NCBI GenBank assembly: GCA_900548275.1
Contig: URJY01000048.1
Location: 1-6,828 of the forward strand
Direction of reading: 5' to 3'
DNA length: 6,828 nt
Source of the DNA: an uncultured Opitutales bacterium
Lineage (GTDB): Bacteria > Verrucomicrobiota > Verrucomicrobiia > Opitutales > Intestinicryptomonadaceae
A program made the translations under genes and the position numbers. Numbering within the stretch: the stretch's first letter is position 1; every line of letters begins with the position of its first letter. The notes beneath the pieces are model-generated. The model saw only the letters and a program-made list of their open reading frames with translations. It was not told the origin of the DNA and made no database searches. This document shows positions 1 through 5,689 of the stretch, piece after piece.

Positions 1-10
1 AGTGTTGTTC

Positions 11-38
11 TTTTTGCGTCTATTTATAAACGCAAAAA
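11..38. repeat. AT-rich inverted repeat downstream of rhaT
   Basis: A perfect 9-bp inverted repeat, TTTTTGCGT (11-19) and ACGCAAAAA (30-38), encloses a 10-nt AT-rich spacer. It begins 28 bp beyond the rhaT stop codon in the direction of rhaT transcription, so it may form a 3' hairpin on that mRNA. It lacks a clear U-tract after the stem on either strand, so a classical intrinsic terminator is not proven. The remaining bases 39-65 are a run of ATT/ATTC-like sequence with nothing else recognisable. Confidence 0.35.
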
Positions 39-65
39 TTCATTCATTATTCATTACAAACCCGC

Positions 66-1106
66 CTATATCGACATCACGAACGTCGAGGCGGCGAGCA
101 CCAATATCCCGAGCCAGAGAACGGCTTTCGTCAGCTTCGACGACCCCTTCCACTCGCCTATTACAAGCCCGATTACGCCCGCAAAGACGATTACAAACGC
201 CATCAGAATCGCCCAACTTGCAAAGGCGTACTTCTCGTCGAGCTTCGTCTGCCCCATCCCGTAGAGGAAGAACTGGCAGTACCAGAGCAGACCGCCTATC
301 GAGCACAATACCATATACCAAAAATTCCTCACCGCACCGTTCGCCTTGATGTCGACGGCACTCTTGTTTTTGAGCACCAAGAACAGACACCAGAGGAAGT
401 TCGTCATAAATCCGCCCAAGAGCGTTACGATGAGAATTGCGCTGTTCTTGAAAAGCTCAGCCTGCGCCGCGTCGATTGTCGCAAGCGACTTCGCCTTTTC
501 CGCGATGGGCTTGCCCGCGTCCATCGAAAGCGACATGCACGCGCTGAGAAAACCCGCGACAATCGCAACCGCAAAACCCTTTGCAAGGCTGAACTCGGAC
601 GACGAGTCCGCCGCCGCGCCCGAAAGCTTTGCGTCGCGCTCTTTCATCATGCCCGCAACGCCGTTGATGGCAATGCCGAGGGCGCAAATGAACACGCCCA
701 CGAGCACCAGAAGCCCCGCGCGGTCGGATGCGATTTCAAGAATCTTGCCCGACTTAATCGGCGGAATGAGCGTGCCGACAAGCGCGCAAAAACCGAGCGC
801 GACCGCCGTTCCCAAACCGATGCCCAAGTAGCGCATCGAAAGCCCGAACGTCAAACCGCCCACGCCCCAAAGCGCGCCGTAGACGAATGTCTTGACGATT
901 ACGTCGAACTCGACCGCGTCGATTGCGCTCCAGCAACTGGGGATTGCGACAGAAGCGATGACCGCGGGGCACACAACGAGTGCCGAGAACGACCAAAATA
1001 TCCACATCAGCTCCCATTTCCACTTGACGTATTTGAGCGGCGTGTAGAACGCGGCGGAGACGAAGCCCGCGAGGGCGAAAAGCATAATTCCGTAAAAAGA
1101 TTCCAT
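66..1106 (-). CDS. rhaT: L-rhamnose/proton symporter RhaT
   Basis: Predicted inner-membrane carrier that imports L-rhamnose together with a proton. The 346-residue product is almost the same length as Escherichia coli RhaT (344) and resembles it from end to end. Matching stretches are SAAFYTPLKYVKWKWELMW near the N terminus (residues 17-35), GALWGVGGLTFGLSMRYLG (77-95), a GLLWYCQFFLYGMG block (272-285) and a GLVIGEW loop (313-319). About ten hydrophobic segments can be drawn (roughly 4-22, 33-53, 70-88, 96-117, 130-152, 175-194, 218-242, 262-281, 293-315 and 325-345), as in the family. The ATG is chosen because it starts the first membrane segment as in relatives. Its leader (ATATACA before ATG) has no Shine-Dalgarno motif. 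The gene lies 78 bp downstream of rhaA on the same strand, with an intrinsic terminator in the gap. No convincing separate promoter is visible in the roughly 36 nt between terminator and start. Identity is secure; transport specificity is inferred from family and neighbour. Confidence 0.95.
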   Translation of the reverse strand: MESFYGIMLFALAGFVSAAFYTPLKYVKWKWELMWIFWSFSALVVCPAVIASVAIPSCWSAIDAVEFDVIVKTFVYGALWGVGGLTFGLSMRYLGIGLGTAVALGFCALVGTLIPPIKSGKILEIASDRAGLLVLVGVFICALGIAINGVAGMMKERDAKLSGAAADSSSEFSLAKGFAVAIVAGFLSACMSLSMDAGKPIAEKAKSLATIDAAQAELFKNSAILIVTLLGGFMTNFLWCLFLVLKNKSAVDIKANGAVRNFWYMVLCSIGGLLWYCQFFLYGMGQTKLDEKYAFASWAILMAFVIVFAGVIGLVIGEWKGSSKLTKAVLWLGILVLAASTFVMSI

Positions 1107-1142
1107 TGTATATTCCGATTTTCCGAGGGTTGTAGTTCCGAC

Positions 1143-1172
1143 AAAAAACCGCCCGTGGATTCGGGCGGTTTT
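1143..1172 (-). terminator. Intrinsic terminator between rhaA and rhaT
   Basis: Read on the minus strand, an 11-bp perfect stem (1172-1162 pairing with 1155-1145, core ACCGCCCG/CGGGCGGT) with a 6-nt loop runs straight into six T residues (1148-1143). It begins about 12 nt after the rhaA stop codon, so it should end most rhaA transcripts. Because rhaT lies directly downstream on the same strand with little room for a promoter, read-through probably sets the transporter level below that of the isomerase. The hairpin is directly visible; the dosage role is inference. Confidence 0.88.
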
Positions 1173-1184
1173 GCGTTTTGGATA

Positions 1185-2435
1185 TTAACGCTTCGAAAGC
1201 ACTTTCTGTTCGTACTTCTTGATGCCTTCGAACATCTTCAGCCCGCAGGGCTTGTTCGTGCGGCGGCAGTATTCCGCCCAGACATCGGCAAACGGCAGCG
1301 TGCGAGCCTCTTCCATAAGGGCGAGCCTCAAGCCGAAATCGACGTCGTTTTCCGCCTTGCGCATGAGCGCCAGCGGTTCGAGCAGAGCGTAGAGGAACGC
1401 CTTTCTGGCGGCTCTCATACCGAGTGCCCAAGCGAAAATGCGGTTAATCGACGCGTCGAAGAAGTCCATGCCCACGTGAACCCTGTCGATTGCGCCCGCG
1501 CGGACGATTTCCTGCATAATCGCCGTCGTGTTGTCGTCGAAGAGAACGACGTGGTCGCTGTCCCATCTTACGCCGCGCGAGACGTGCAGCAACACTTCGG
1601 GAACGAACATCAGAGCCGACGGAATCTTGTCGGAAATCGTTTCGGTGGGGTGGAAGTGCCCCGAATCGAGAGTCATCAGCATGCCGTTCTTGACGGTGTA
1701 GCCCATCACGAACTCGTGCGAGCCTACGACATAGCTTTCGCTGCCGATACCGAAAAGTTTGCATTCGAGCGAGTCCTTGTTGAACTTCTTTGCGACCTTT
1801 ACCTTGAAGATTTTGTCGAGCGAGTCCGCCATGCGTTCGCGCGGGGCGAGCCTGTCGGCGGGCATATCCTTCATGCCGTCGGGCATCCAGAAGTTCGTGA
1901 TGACGGTTTCGCCGAGTTCCTTGCCGATTTTTTCGGCGATTTTGCGGCACGCGATACCGTGTTCAATCCAGTACTGGCGCACGCCCTTGTCGGGGCTTGA
2001 AAGCGTCTGACCGTCCTTGACGAGCGGGTGCGAGAAATAGGTAGGATTGAAGTCGATGCCCATATTTCTGGCTTTGCACCAGTCTACCCAGCCCTTGAAA
2101 TTTTCGTAGCCGATTTTGTTGCGCTCAACCTTTTTGCCGCCAAACTCGCCGTAGATTGCGTGCAGATTCAAACGGGTTTTGCCGGGGATGTATTTTAGGG
2201 CTTCGTCGATGTCGGCGCGGAGCTCTTCGGGGTTGCGCGCCTTTCCGGGGTAGTTGCCCGTGGTCTGAATGCCGTCGCCCGCAAGCCCCGAATCGGGGGT
2301 TTCGAAACCGCAAACGTCGTCGCCCTGCCAGCAGTGCATCGACAACGGAATTGCGTCGAGAATCTTGATTGCCTTTTCGGTGTCTACGCCGAACTTGGCG
2401 TACATCTCTTTTGCGTCTTTATAAGTGTTTGCCAT
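1185..2435 (-). CDS. rhaA: L-rhamnose isomerase RhaA
   Basis: Cytoplasmic aldose-ketose isomerase that converts L-rhamnose to L-rhamnulose, the first catabolic step after uptake. The 416-residue product aligns over its whole length with E. coli RhaA (419). Landmarks are SMHCWQGDDVCGFE (32-45), TTGNYPGKARN (58-68), FGIGSESYVVGSHEF (228-242), DSGHFHPTE (257-265), HVSRGVRWDSDHVV (284-297) and FFDASINRI (325-333). His260, Asp292 and Asp294 correspond to the manganese-binding residues of the family (His262, Asp294 and Asp296 in E. coli), so the enzyme should be active. The frame is open 52 codons further upstream, but similarity begins at the ATG at 2435, which gives the normal family length. The start has no Shine-Dalgarno motif. 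A sigma-70-like promoter can be proposed upstream. The paired rhaT supports the function. The rhamnulokinase and aldolase genes are not in the window, and no regulator gene is adjacent. Confidence 0.97.
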   Translation of the reverse strand: MANTYKDAKEMYAKFGVDTEKAIKILDAIPLSMHCWQGDDVCGFETPDSGLAGDGIQTTGNYPGKARNPEELRADIDEALKYIPGKTRLNLHAIYGEFGGKKVERNKIGYENFKGWVDWCKARNMGIDFNPTYFSHPLVKDGQTLSSPDKGVRQYWIEHGIACRKIAEKIGKELGETVITNFWMPDGMKDMPADRLAPRERMADSLDKIFKVKVAKKFNKDSLECKLFGIGSESYVVGSHEFVMGYTVKNGMLMTLDSGHFHPTETISDKIPSALMFVPEVLLHVSRGVRWDSDHVVLFDDNTTAIMQEIVRAGAIDRVHVGMDFFDASINRIFAWALGMRAARKAFLYALLEPLALMRKAENDVDFGLRLALMEEARTLPFADVWAEYCRRTNKPCGLKMFEGIKKYEQKVLSKR

Positions 2436-2476
2436 ATGAAACAAACCATTAAGTTCGGCGGAACGGTTTGCAAGCA

Positions 2477-2490
2477 TATTTTTAAAAATA
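2477..2490. repeat. 14-bp AT palindrome at the rhaA promoter
   Basis: TATTTTTAAAAATA is a perfect 7+7 palindrome. It lies about 42 bp before the rhaA start, overlapping the proposed -10 element and start of transcription. The position suits an operator, but a palindrome made only of A and T can arise by chance, so a regulatory role is only a possibility. Confidence 0.35.
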
Positions 2491-2516
2491 CTAAACAAAA
2501 ACGGAAGAAATCCCAA
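2488..2516 (-). promoter_or_regulatory. Candidate sigma-70-type promoter of rhaA
   Basis: On the minus strand, TTGGGA (2516-2511) and TAGTAT (2493-2488) are separated by exactly 17 bp. Each matches four of six consensus bases. Transcription would begin near 2481, leaving a leader of about 45 nt before the rhaA ATG. Spacing and position are good, but the hexamers are weak, as expected of an inducible catabolic promoter. Confidence 0.4.
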
Positions 2517-2642
2517 ATCGATGTCCGATAAAAGAAACGGAAGCGGAGTCTGTGCGAAACCGAAATTCGGCAATCCGCACCCGCACCGCAAAAAAGTTGT
2601 TGCCTTTTGGTGATTTTTTTGAAATCATAACGATAATGGCGG

Positions 2643-2669
2643 TTACTTGTAGTTTCTTGAAATTACAAT
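2643..2669 (+). promoter_or_regulatory. Candidate promoter of glxK-proC
   Basis: TACAAT (2664-2669) matches five of six bases of a -10 element and ends 19 bp before the glxK ATG. The best upstream partner, TTACTT (2643-2648), is weak and only 15 bp away. The rest of the divergent region 2517-2642 shows a GCA-rich triple repeat near 2577-2590 and a small TGATTT/AAATCA hairpin at 2611-2627. I could not assign a function to either. Confidence 0.3.
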
Positions 2670-2688
2670 AAACAAAGATAAATCAACT

Positions 2689-3819
2689 ATGAGCAAAACA
2701 CTTAAATTTCTGGTCGCCCCCGACAAATTCCGCGGCTCGCTGTCGGCGAGCCAAGCTGCCCACGCAATCAAAATGGGCATACTCGCCGAGACTAAAGATG
2801 TCCAGATAATGGAATACACGCTCACCGACGGCGGAGACGGCTTTGTCGATACAATTTCAAAATCAATCAAGGGCGCGAAAGTCATCCGCCTGAAAACAAT
2901 CGACCCCACGGGGCAGGTGCTGACCGCCAAATGCGCCCTGCTCGACGAATCCACCGCGCTCGTGGGTCTTACCGAAGCTTCGGGAATCAATCTCGTATCC
3001 GAACCCGAACGCAATCCCGCAAAACTCACAAATATCGGCACGGGGCAGATTCTGGAAAAGCTCGTCGAACGCGGCTATAAAACCATCATCGTCGGCGTTG
3101 GCGGCAGCGCGACAAACGACGGCGGAATAGGCTTGCTCGTGCCGCTCGGCTTCAAATTTTTGGACAAAGACGGCAACGACATCGAACCCACGGGCGAAGG
3201 TCTTGCAAAGCTCGACAAAATCGTCGCGCCCGAAAGGAAATTCAACACGAAGTTCGTCGTCGCAACCGACGTTGCAAACCCGCTTCTGGGCAAGACGGGC
3301 GCGGCTCTGGCGTACGCGCAGCAAAAGGGCGCAACCGCCGAAGAGGCGGAAAAGCTCGAACAGAATATGAAAAGGCTCGTCGAAGTGGCTAAAAAATGCT
3401 TCGGCAAAAGCGAGCACGAATCCGCGGGCGCAGGCTCGGCGGGCGGCTGCGGCTACGGTCTGATGACGTTCCTCGACGCAAAACGCGTAAGCGGTTTCGA
3501 ACTTTTCGCAAAATACGCAAACCTCGAAGCGGCGATTAAAAGCTGCAACGTGGTAATCACGGGCGAGGGAATCTTCGACCAAACCGATATGCAGGGCAAA
3601 GGCCCGTACGCATTGGCAAAGCTCGCGGCGAAATACAAAAAACCCGTGTGGATTTTCTGCGGGTCGTCGCCGCTGACGTCTGCGGAAATCGAAAAGATGG
3701 GCATCCCGAACGTAAAAATCGGGCAGATTCTGCCGCTCGCGCCGAACCTCGTGGAGGCGCAAAACAGGGCACCGAAATTCATCTCGCACCTCGCGCGCGA
3801 GTTCGTCCAAAAGCTCTAA
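2689..3819 (+). CDS. glxK: Glycerate kinase (GlxK/GarK family)
   Basis: Predicted cytoplasmic kinase that phosphorylates glycerate with ATP, in this family usually giving 2-phosphoglycerate, and so feeds glycerate from glyoxylate or sugar-acid breakdown into lower glycolysis. The 376-residue protein matches E. coli GlxK/GarK (about 380) throughout. Landmarks are APDKFRGSLSA (10-20), TDGGDGFVDT (46-55), GVGGSATNDGG (136-146), DVANPL (194-199), the glycine-rich GAGSAGGCGYGL (247-258) and ITGEGIFD (290-297). All the characteristic glycine-rich blocks are present and the length is normal, so it appears intact. The ATG at 2689 begins just before the conserved first strand (KFLVAPDKF); the A/T-rich leader ending AATCAACT has no Shine-Dalgarno motif. 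It is transcribed divergently from rhaA and lies 28 bp before proC without a terminator, so the two probably share a transcript. There is no obvious metabolic link to rhamnose breakdown. The family call is secure; the exact phosphate position and physiological source of glycerate are inferred. Confidence 0.92.
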   Translation: MSKTLKFLVAPDKFRGSLSASQAAHAIKMGILAETKDVQIMEYTLTDGGDGFVDTISKSIKGAKVIRLKTIDPTGQVLTAKCALLDESTALVGLTEASGINLVSEPERNPAKLTNIGTGQILEKLVERGYKTIIVGVGGSATNDGGIGLLVPLGFKFLDKDGNDIEPTGEGLAKLDKIVAPERKFNTKFVVATDVANPLLGKTGAALAYAQQKGATAEEAEKLEQNMKRLVEVAKKCFGKSEHESAGAGSAGGCGYGLMTFLDAKRVSGFELFAKYANLEAAIKSCNVVITGEGIFDQTDMQGKGPYALAKLAAKYKKPVWIFCGSSPLTSAEIEKMGIPNVKIGQILPLAPNLVEAQNRAPKFISHLAREFVQKL

Positions 3820-3847
3820 CGGAACTTTTCCAACAACTATATATTAT

Positions 3848-4648
3848 ATGAAAAAATTCGGATTTATCGGCGCAGGCAAAATGGCAGGCGCAATAATTCA
3901 CGGCATGCTCGCGGGCGGGTCGGTAAAACCCGCCGAGATAATGTGCTCGTGCGGCAACGACGACACGGGCAAAAAACTCTCGCAAGCCACGGGAATCGCG
4001 CTTGCAGACTCGCTTGAATCGCTCTTCGCGCAGTCCGAAACGGTCGTGGCGGCGTGCAAGCCGCAACAGCTCAAAGACGTCGCCCTTGCGGGGAAGTCGG
4101 CAAAGTGCGCAGTGCTCGTATCGATTCTCGCGGGAACGTCGATAGCGAGACTTCGCGAGTGCTTCCCGAACGTCGGAAAAATCGTAAGGGTTATGCCCAA
4201 TATGCCCGCCCAAATTTCGATGGGCATTTCGTGCTACGCCCCCGAATCGCCGCTGACCGACGCCGAAAGAAAAATCGTCGACACCGTGCTTTCGTCAATC
4301 GGCGAATATATGGAAATCGAAGAGGCGCGCCTCGACGCGGTAACGGCACTTTCGGGCAGCGGCCCTGGGTACATCTTCGAATTTGCGGCGGCGATGATTG
4401 AGGGCGCAAAACAAATCGGCTTTACCGAAGCGGAGGCGAAGAAGCTCGTCGAACGCACGCTGACTGGCTCGGCGGTGCTTCTCGAGAAGTCGCCGCTCTC
4501 CGCCGACGAACTGAGAATCGCAGTCTCGAGCCCCGGGGGCACGACGCTCGCAGCTCTCGACGTTTTCGCAAAAAGCAACTTCCGCAAGACCGTCGCCGAC
4601 GCGCTCGTCGCGGCGAGAGACCGCTCGCAGGAACTTTCAAAACTCTAA
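3848..4648 (+). CDS. proC: Pyrroline-5-carboxylate reductase ProC
   Basis: Last enzyme of proline synthesis: it reduces 1-pyrroline-5-carboxylate to L-proline with NAD(P)H in the cytoplasm. The 266-residue protein has the family's usual length (E. coli 269). The N-terminal Rossmann motif GFIGAGKM (5-12) binds the cofactor. It is followed by the AxKPQ-type motif AACKPQQL (68-75), RVMPNMPA (114-121), TALSGSGPGYIF (166-177) and the C-terminal family signature around SSPGGTT (227-233), with its helical oligomerisation region. No key residue is missing. The ATG directly precedes the first beta strand (KKFGFIGAG), so the start is well supported. The leader CTATATATTAT is A/T only apart from one C, with no Shine-Dalgarno motif. 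The gene follows glxK by 28 bp and probably depends on the same promoter, although the TATATT sequence in the gap could serve as a weak -10 element. A long hairpin lies just after the stop. Confidence 0.97.
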   Translation: MKKFGFIGAGKMAGAIIHGMLAGGSVKPAEIMCSCGNDDTGKKLSQATGIALADSLESLFAQSETVVAACKPQQLKDVALAGKSAKCAVLVSILAGTSIARLRECFPNVGKIVRVMPNMPAQISMGISCYAPESPLTDAERKIVDTVLSSIGEYMEIEEARLDAVTALSGSGPGYIFEFAAAMIEGAKQIGFTEAEAKKLVERTLTGSAVLLEKSPLSADELRIAVSSPGGTTLAALDVFAKSNFRKTVADALVAARDRSQELSKL

Positions 4649-4659
4649 ACGCAAACAAG

Positions 4660-4697
4660 TTCGCAGCGTTTTCCGCGCTTGCGGACGACGTTGCGAA
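4660..4697 (+). terminator. Long hairpin after proC, possible terminator
   Basis: Starting 12 nt after the proC stop, TTCGCA (4660-4665) pairs with TGCGAA (4692-4697). The pairing continues inward through a G.U pair, three Watson-Crick pairs, another G.U pair and one mismatch (4671/4686), then TCCGC (4672-4676) pairs with GCGGA (4681-4685) around a GCTT loop. The stem totals 16 pairs. It is followed by AAAAATTT rather than a run of T, so it may be an atypical terminator or a 3'-end stabilising structure. The hairpin is visible; its function is inference. Confidence 0.5.
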
Positions 4698-4715
4698 AAA
4701 AATTTCGTAATATGC

Positions 4716-4746
4716 TTGACTGAAACAAAAATAGTTGGCACATTAT
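4716..4746 (+). promoter_or_regulatory. Candidate promoter of the PEGA lipoprotein gene
   Basis: TTGACT (4716-4721) matches five of six -35 bases. CATTAT (4741-4746) matches four of six -10 bases at a long 19-bp spacing. The leader would be about 35 nt. The 10-mer AAATACTACA (4762-4771), between this promoter and the ATG, is identical to half of a palindrome found upstream of the PEP-CTERM gene. Confidence 0.4.
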
Positions 4747-4761
4747 CGAACAAACAAAGGC

Positions 4762-4771
4762 AAATACTACA
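4762..4771 (+). promoter_or_regulatory. Half-site AAATACTACA before the lipoprotein gene
   Basis: This 10-mer is identical to positions 5610-5619, the right half plus flank of the second palindrome before the PEP-CTERM gene. It starts 25 bp upstream of the lipoprotein ATG and downstream of the proposed promoter, so it would lie in the mRNA leader. No matching left half is present here. It may be a weak site for the same regulator, or chance in A/T-rich DNA. Confidence 0.25.
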
Positions 4772-4786
4772 CAGTTTCTCTTTATT

Positions 4787-5263
4787 ATGAAAAAAATACT
4801 CCTTCTTTCGATAGCGGCAGCCCTTCTCTCGGCGTGCTCGAGCGTAAAATTCAGCGAAGACGTAACGGTCGACTCCATGCCGAGCGGCGCAGATGTTTTC
4901 GTAAACGGCGAAGTGGTCGGCAAGACCCCGATGGTTGTTTCGCTCGACAGCAGCAGCGTATACGAAATCAAGCTTGTAAAGGAAGGCTATAAAGACCAGA
5001 CGGTCAGCTTGGCTTCCATCCGCACAAACCCGCTCGTAAAGTTCGGGCCTCTCTCGGATATGGGTTATTACAAGGAACTCACGCCCGCTCCCGTCAACGA
5101 ATCGCTCAAGCCCTCGTTCCTCCCCGCAACAAAGGGTCTGAACGCTTTCGGCGATATGGCGGCGAACATCGTCAAGGTAGACCAGATGAAAAAGGACGGC
5201 AAGATTTCGTCCGAAGAGCACAGCTACCTGCTCAACCAAATCACGGATTTCTACTCGAAATAA
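4787..5263 (+). CDS. Small PEGA-domain lipoprotein
   Basis: A 158-residue predicted membrane-anchored lipoprotein of unknown specific role. Residues 1-16 are a lipoprotein signal peptide (MKK, a hydrophobic core, then LLSA) with a clear lipobox cysteine at Cys17, where lipid attachment and signal peptidase II cleavage are expected. Residues about 27-74 form a PEGA-type domain (VDSMPSGADVFVNGEVVGKT, then a beta-rich part ending EGYKDQTVSL). PEGA domains are surface or envelope-associated and often seen in cell-envelope proteins. A linker of about 75-125 follows. The C-terminal MKKDGKISSEEHSYLLNQI (134-152) resembles a SHOCT-like short helix pair, a weaker call. The ATG is fixed by the signal peptide; no Shine-Dalgarno motif precedes it (leader CTCTTTATT). 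The gene stands alone between a hairpin after proC and a strong terminator of its own. It may bind peptidoglycan or an envelope protein, but nothing in the sequence shows a partner. Confidence 0.85.
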   Translation: MKKILLLSIAAALLSACSSVKFSEDVTVDSMPSGADVFVNGEVVGKTPMVVSLDSSSVYEIKLVKEGYKDQTVSLASIRTNPLVKFGPLSDMGYYKELTPAPVNESLKPSFLPATKGLNAFGDMAANIVKVDQMKKDGKISSEEHSYLLNQITDFYSK

Positions 5264-5292
5264 ATCGGAAACATTCGGTTTAGGAAAATTTG

Positions 5293-5322
5293 AAGACGCG
5301 GCAACCCCCCGCGTCTTTTTTT
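5293..5322 (+). terminator. Intrinsic terminator of the lipoprotein gene
   Basis: AAGACGCGG (5293-5301) pairs perfectly with CCGCGTCTT (5309-5317) around a 7-nt C-rich loop. The stem runs into seven T residues (5316-5322). It lies about 30 nt after the lipoprotein stop codon and is a textbook factor-independent terminator, which separates that gene from the PEP-CTERM gene downstream. Confidence 0.92.
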
Positions 5323-5426
5323 GCGCCCGCACAACTTCGGGGAATACCGAAACCCCACACACACCACCGCCACGGAAATTTCGACTTCGCAACTTGCGGA
5401 ATATAAGCACATAACAAAAGTGCAAC

Positions 5427-5441
5427 AGTATTTGAAATACT
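5427..5441. promoter_or_regulatory. 15-bp palindrome, distal operator candidate
   Basis: AGTATTTGAAATACT is a perfect 7-1-7 inverted repeat centred on 5434. With one mismatch the symmetry extends through CAA/TTG to 5423-5445. The same palindrome in the opposite orientation lies at 5602-5616. Such 7-1-7 geometry is typical of sites for dimeric repressors, for example Fur-family proteins, but the sequence does not match a consensus I recognise. It lies about 260 bp upstream of the PEP-CTERM start, suitable for a distal or looping operator. Confidence 0.6.
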
Positions 5442-5571
5442 ATTGTCAAATGTTTTTTTATTGTAGAGCCGCAACAACCGCAATGTCAGTTAGATTCGAT
5501 TTTCCGCGCATACCGCAAAATCCGCTTCGAAATCGGGAAATCGGAACATCGGTATTTATATCTTAGTAGGC

Positions 5572-5585
5572 TGCAACATATTGCA
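5572..5585. repeat. TGCAA-N4-TTGCA inverted repeat
   Basis: TGCAA (5572-5576) and TTGCA (5581-5585) form a perfect 5-bp inverted repeat around CATA. Its centre is about 30 bp, roughly three helical turns, upstream of the second palindrome. It could be the site of a second regulator, but short inverted repeats are common and this call is weak. Confidence 0.35.
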
Positions 5586-5601
5586 AAAGCAAAAATCATA
5601 T

Positions 5602-5616
5602 AGTATTTCAAATACT
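5602..5616. promoter_or_regulatory. 15-bp palindrome, proximal operator candidate
   Basis: AGTATTTCAAATACT is the exact reverse complement of the palindrome at 5427-5441. Here the symmetry is perfect over 17 bp (TAGTATTTCAAATACTA, 5601-5617), with AT pairing further out. The best -10 candidate of the PEP-CTERM gene (TATAAC, 5628-5633) lies 11 bp downstream, so a protein bound here would cover the -35 region and could block or recruit RNA polymerase. The palindrome is visible; the operator role is inferred from symmetry, duplication and position. Confidence 0.62.
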
Positions 5617-5627
5617 ACATACTGCAC

Positions 5628-5633
5628 TATAAC
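5628..5633 (+). promoter_or_regulatory. Candidate -10 element of the PEP-CTERM gene
   Basis: TATAAC matches five of six -10 consensus bases and would give a leader of about 60 nt. No good -35 hexamer lies at the right distance (TTTCAA at 5606-5611 is poor and inside the palindrome). If this is the promoter, it may need an activator bound at that palindrome. TATAGT at 5599-5604 is an alternative -10 element. Confidence 0.3.
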
Positions 5634-5689
5634 AAAACCGTGGAGAATGCCAATTCCGTCTCCCGCTTTTGACCATATCACACACAAAA

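Noticed and set aside
2436..2591. Possible 52-codon N-terminal extension of rhaA
   Set aside because: The frame is open, but the encoded stretch shows no similarity to the family, and the ATG at 2435 gives the normal 416-residue length with similarity beginning near it.
2863..3810. 315-codon minus-strand reading frame across glxK
   Set aside because: The sense strand encodes an intact glycerate kinase; the antisense product has an odd Arg- and Phe-rich composition and no motif.
4735..4750. TTGGCAC resembling the -24 part of a sigma-54 promoter
   Set aside because: The required GC element does not occur at the right distance; the sequence reads ATTATCGAA instead.
4637..5449. 270-codon minus-strand reading frame across the lipoprotein gene
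   Set aside because: It is antisense to a gene with a clear signal peptide and PEGA domain, runs through the terminator and palindrome, and is rich in Arg and Val as expected of a shadow frame.
5321..5566. 81-codon plus-strand reading frame in the intergenic region
   Set aside because: It starts with TTG inside the T-tract of a terminator, has no recognisable motif, and overlaps the first palindrome.
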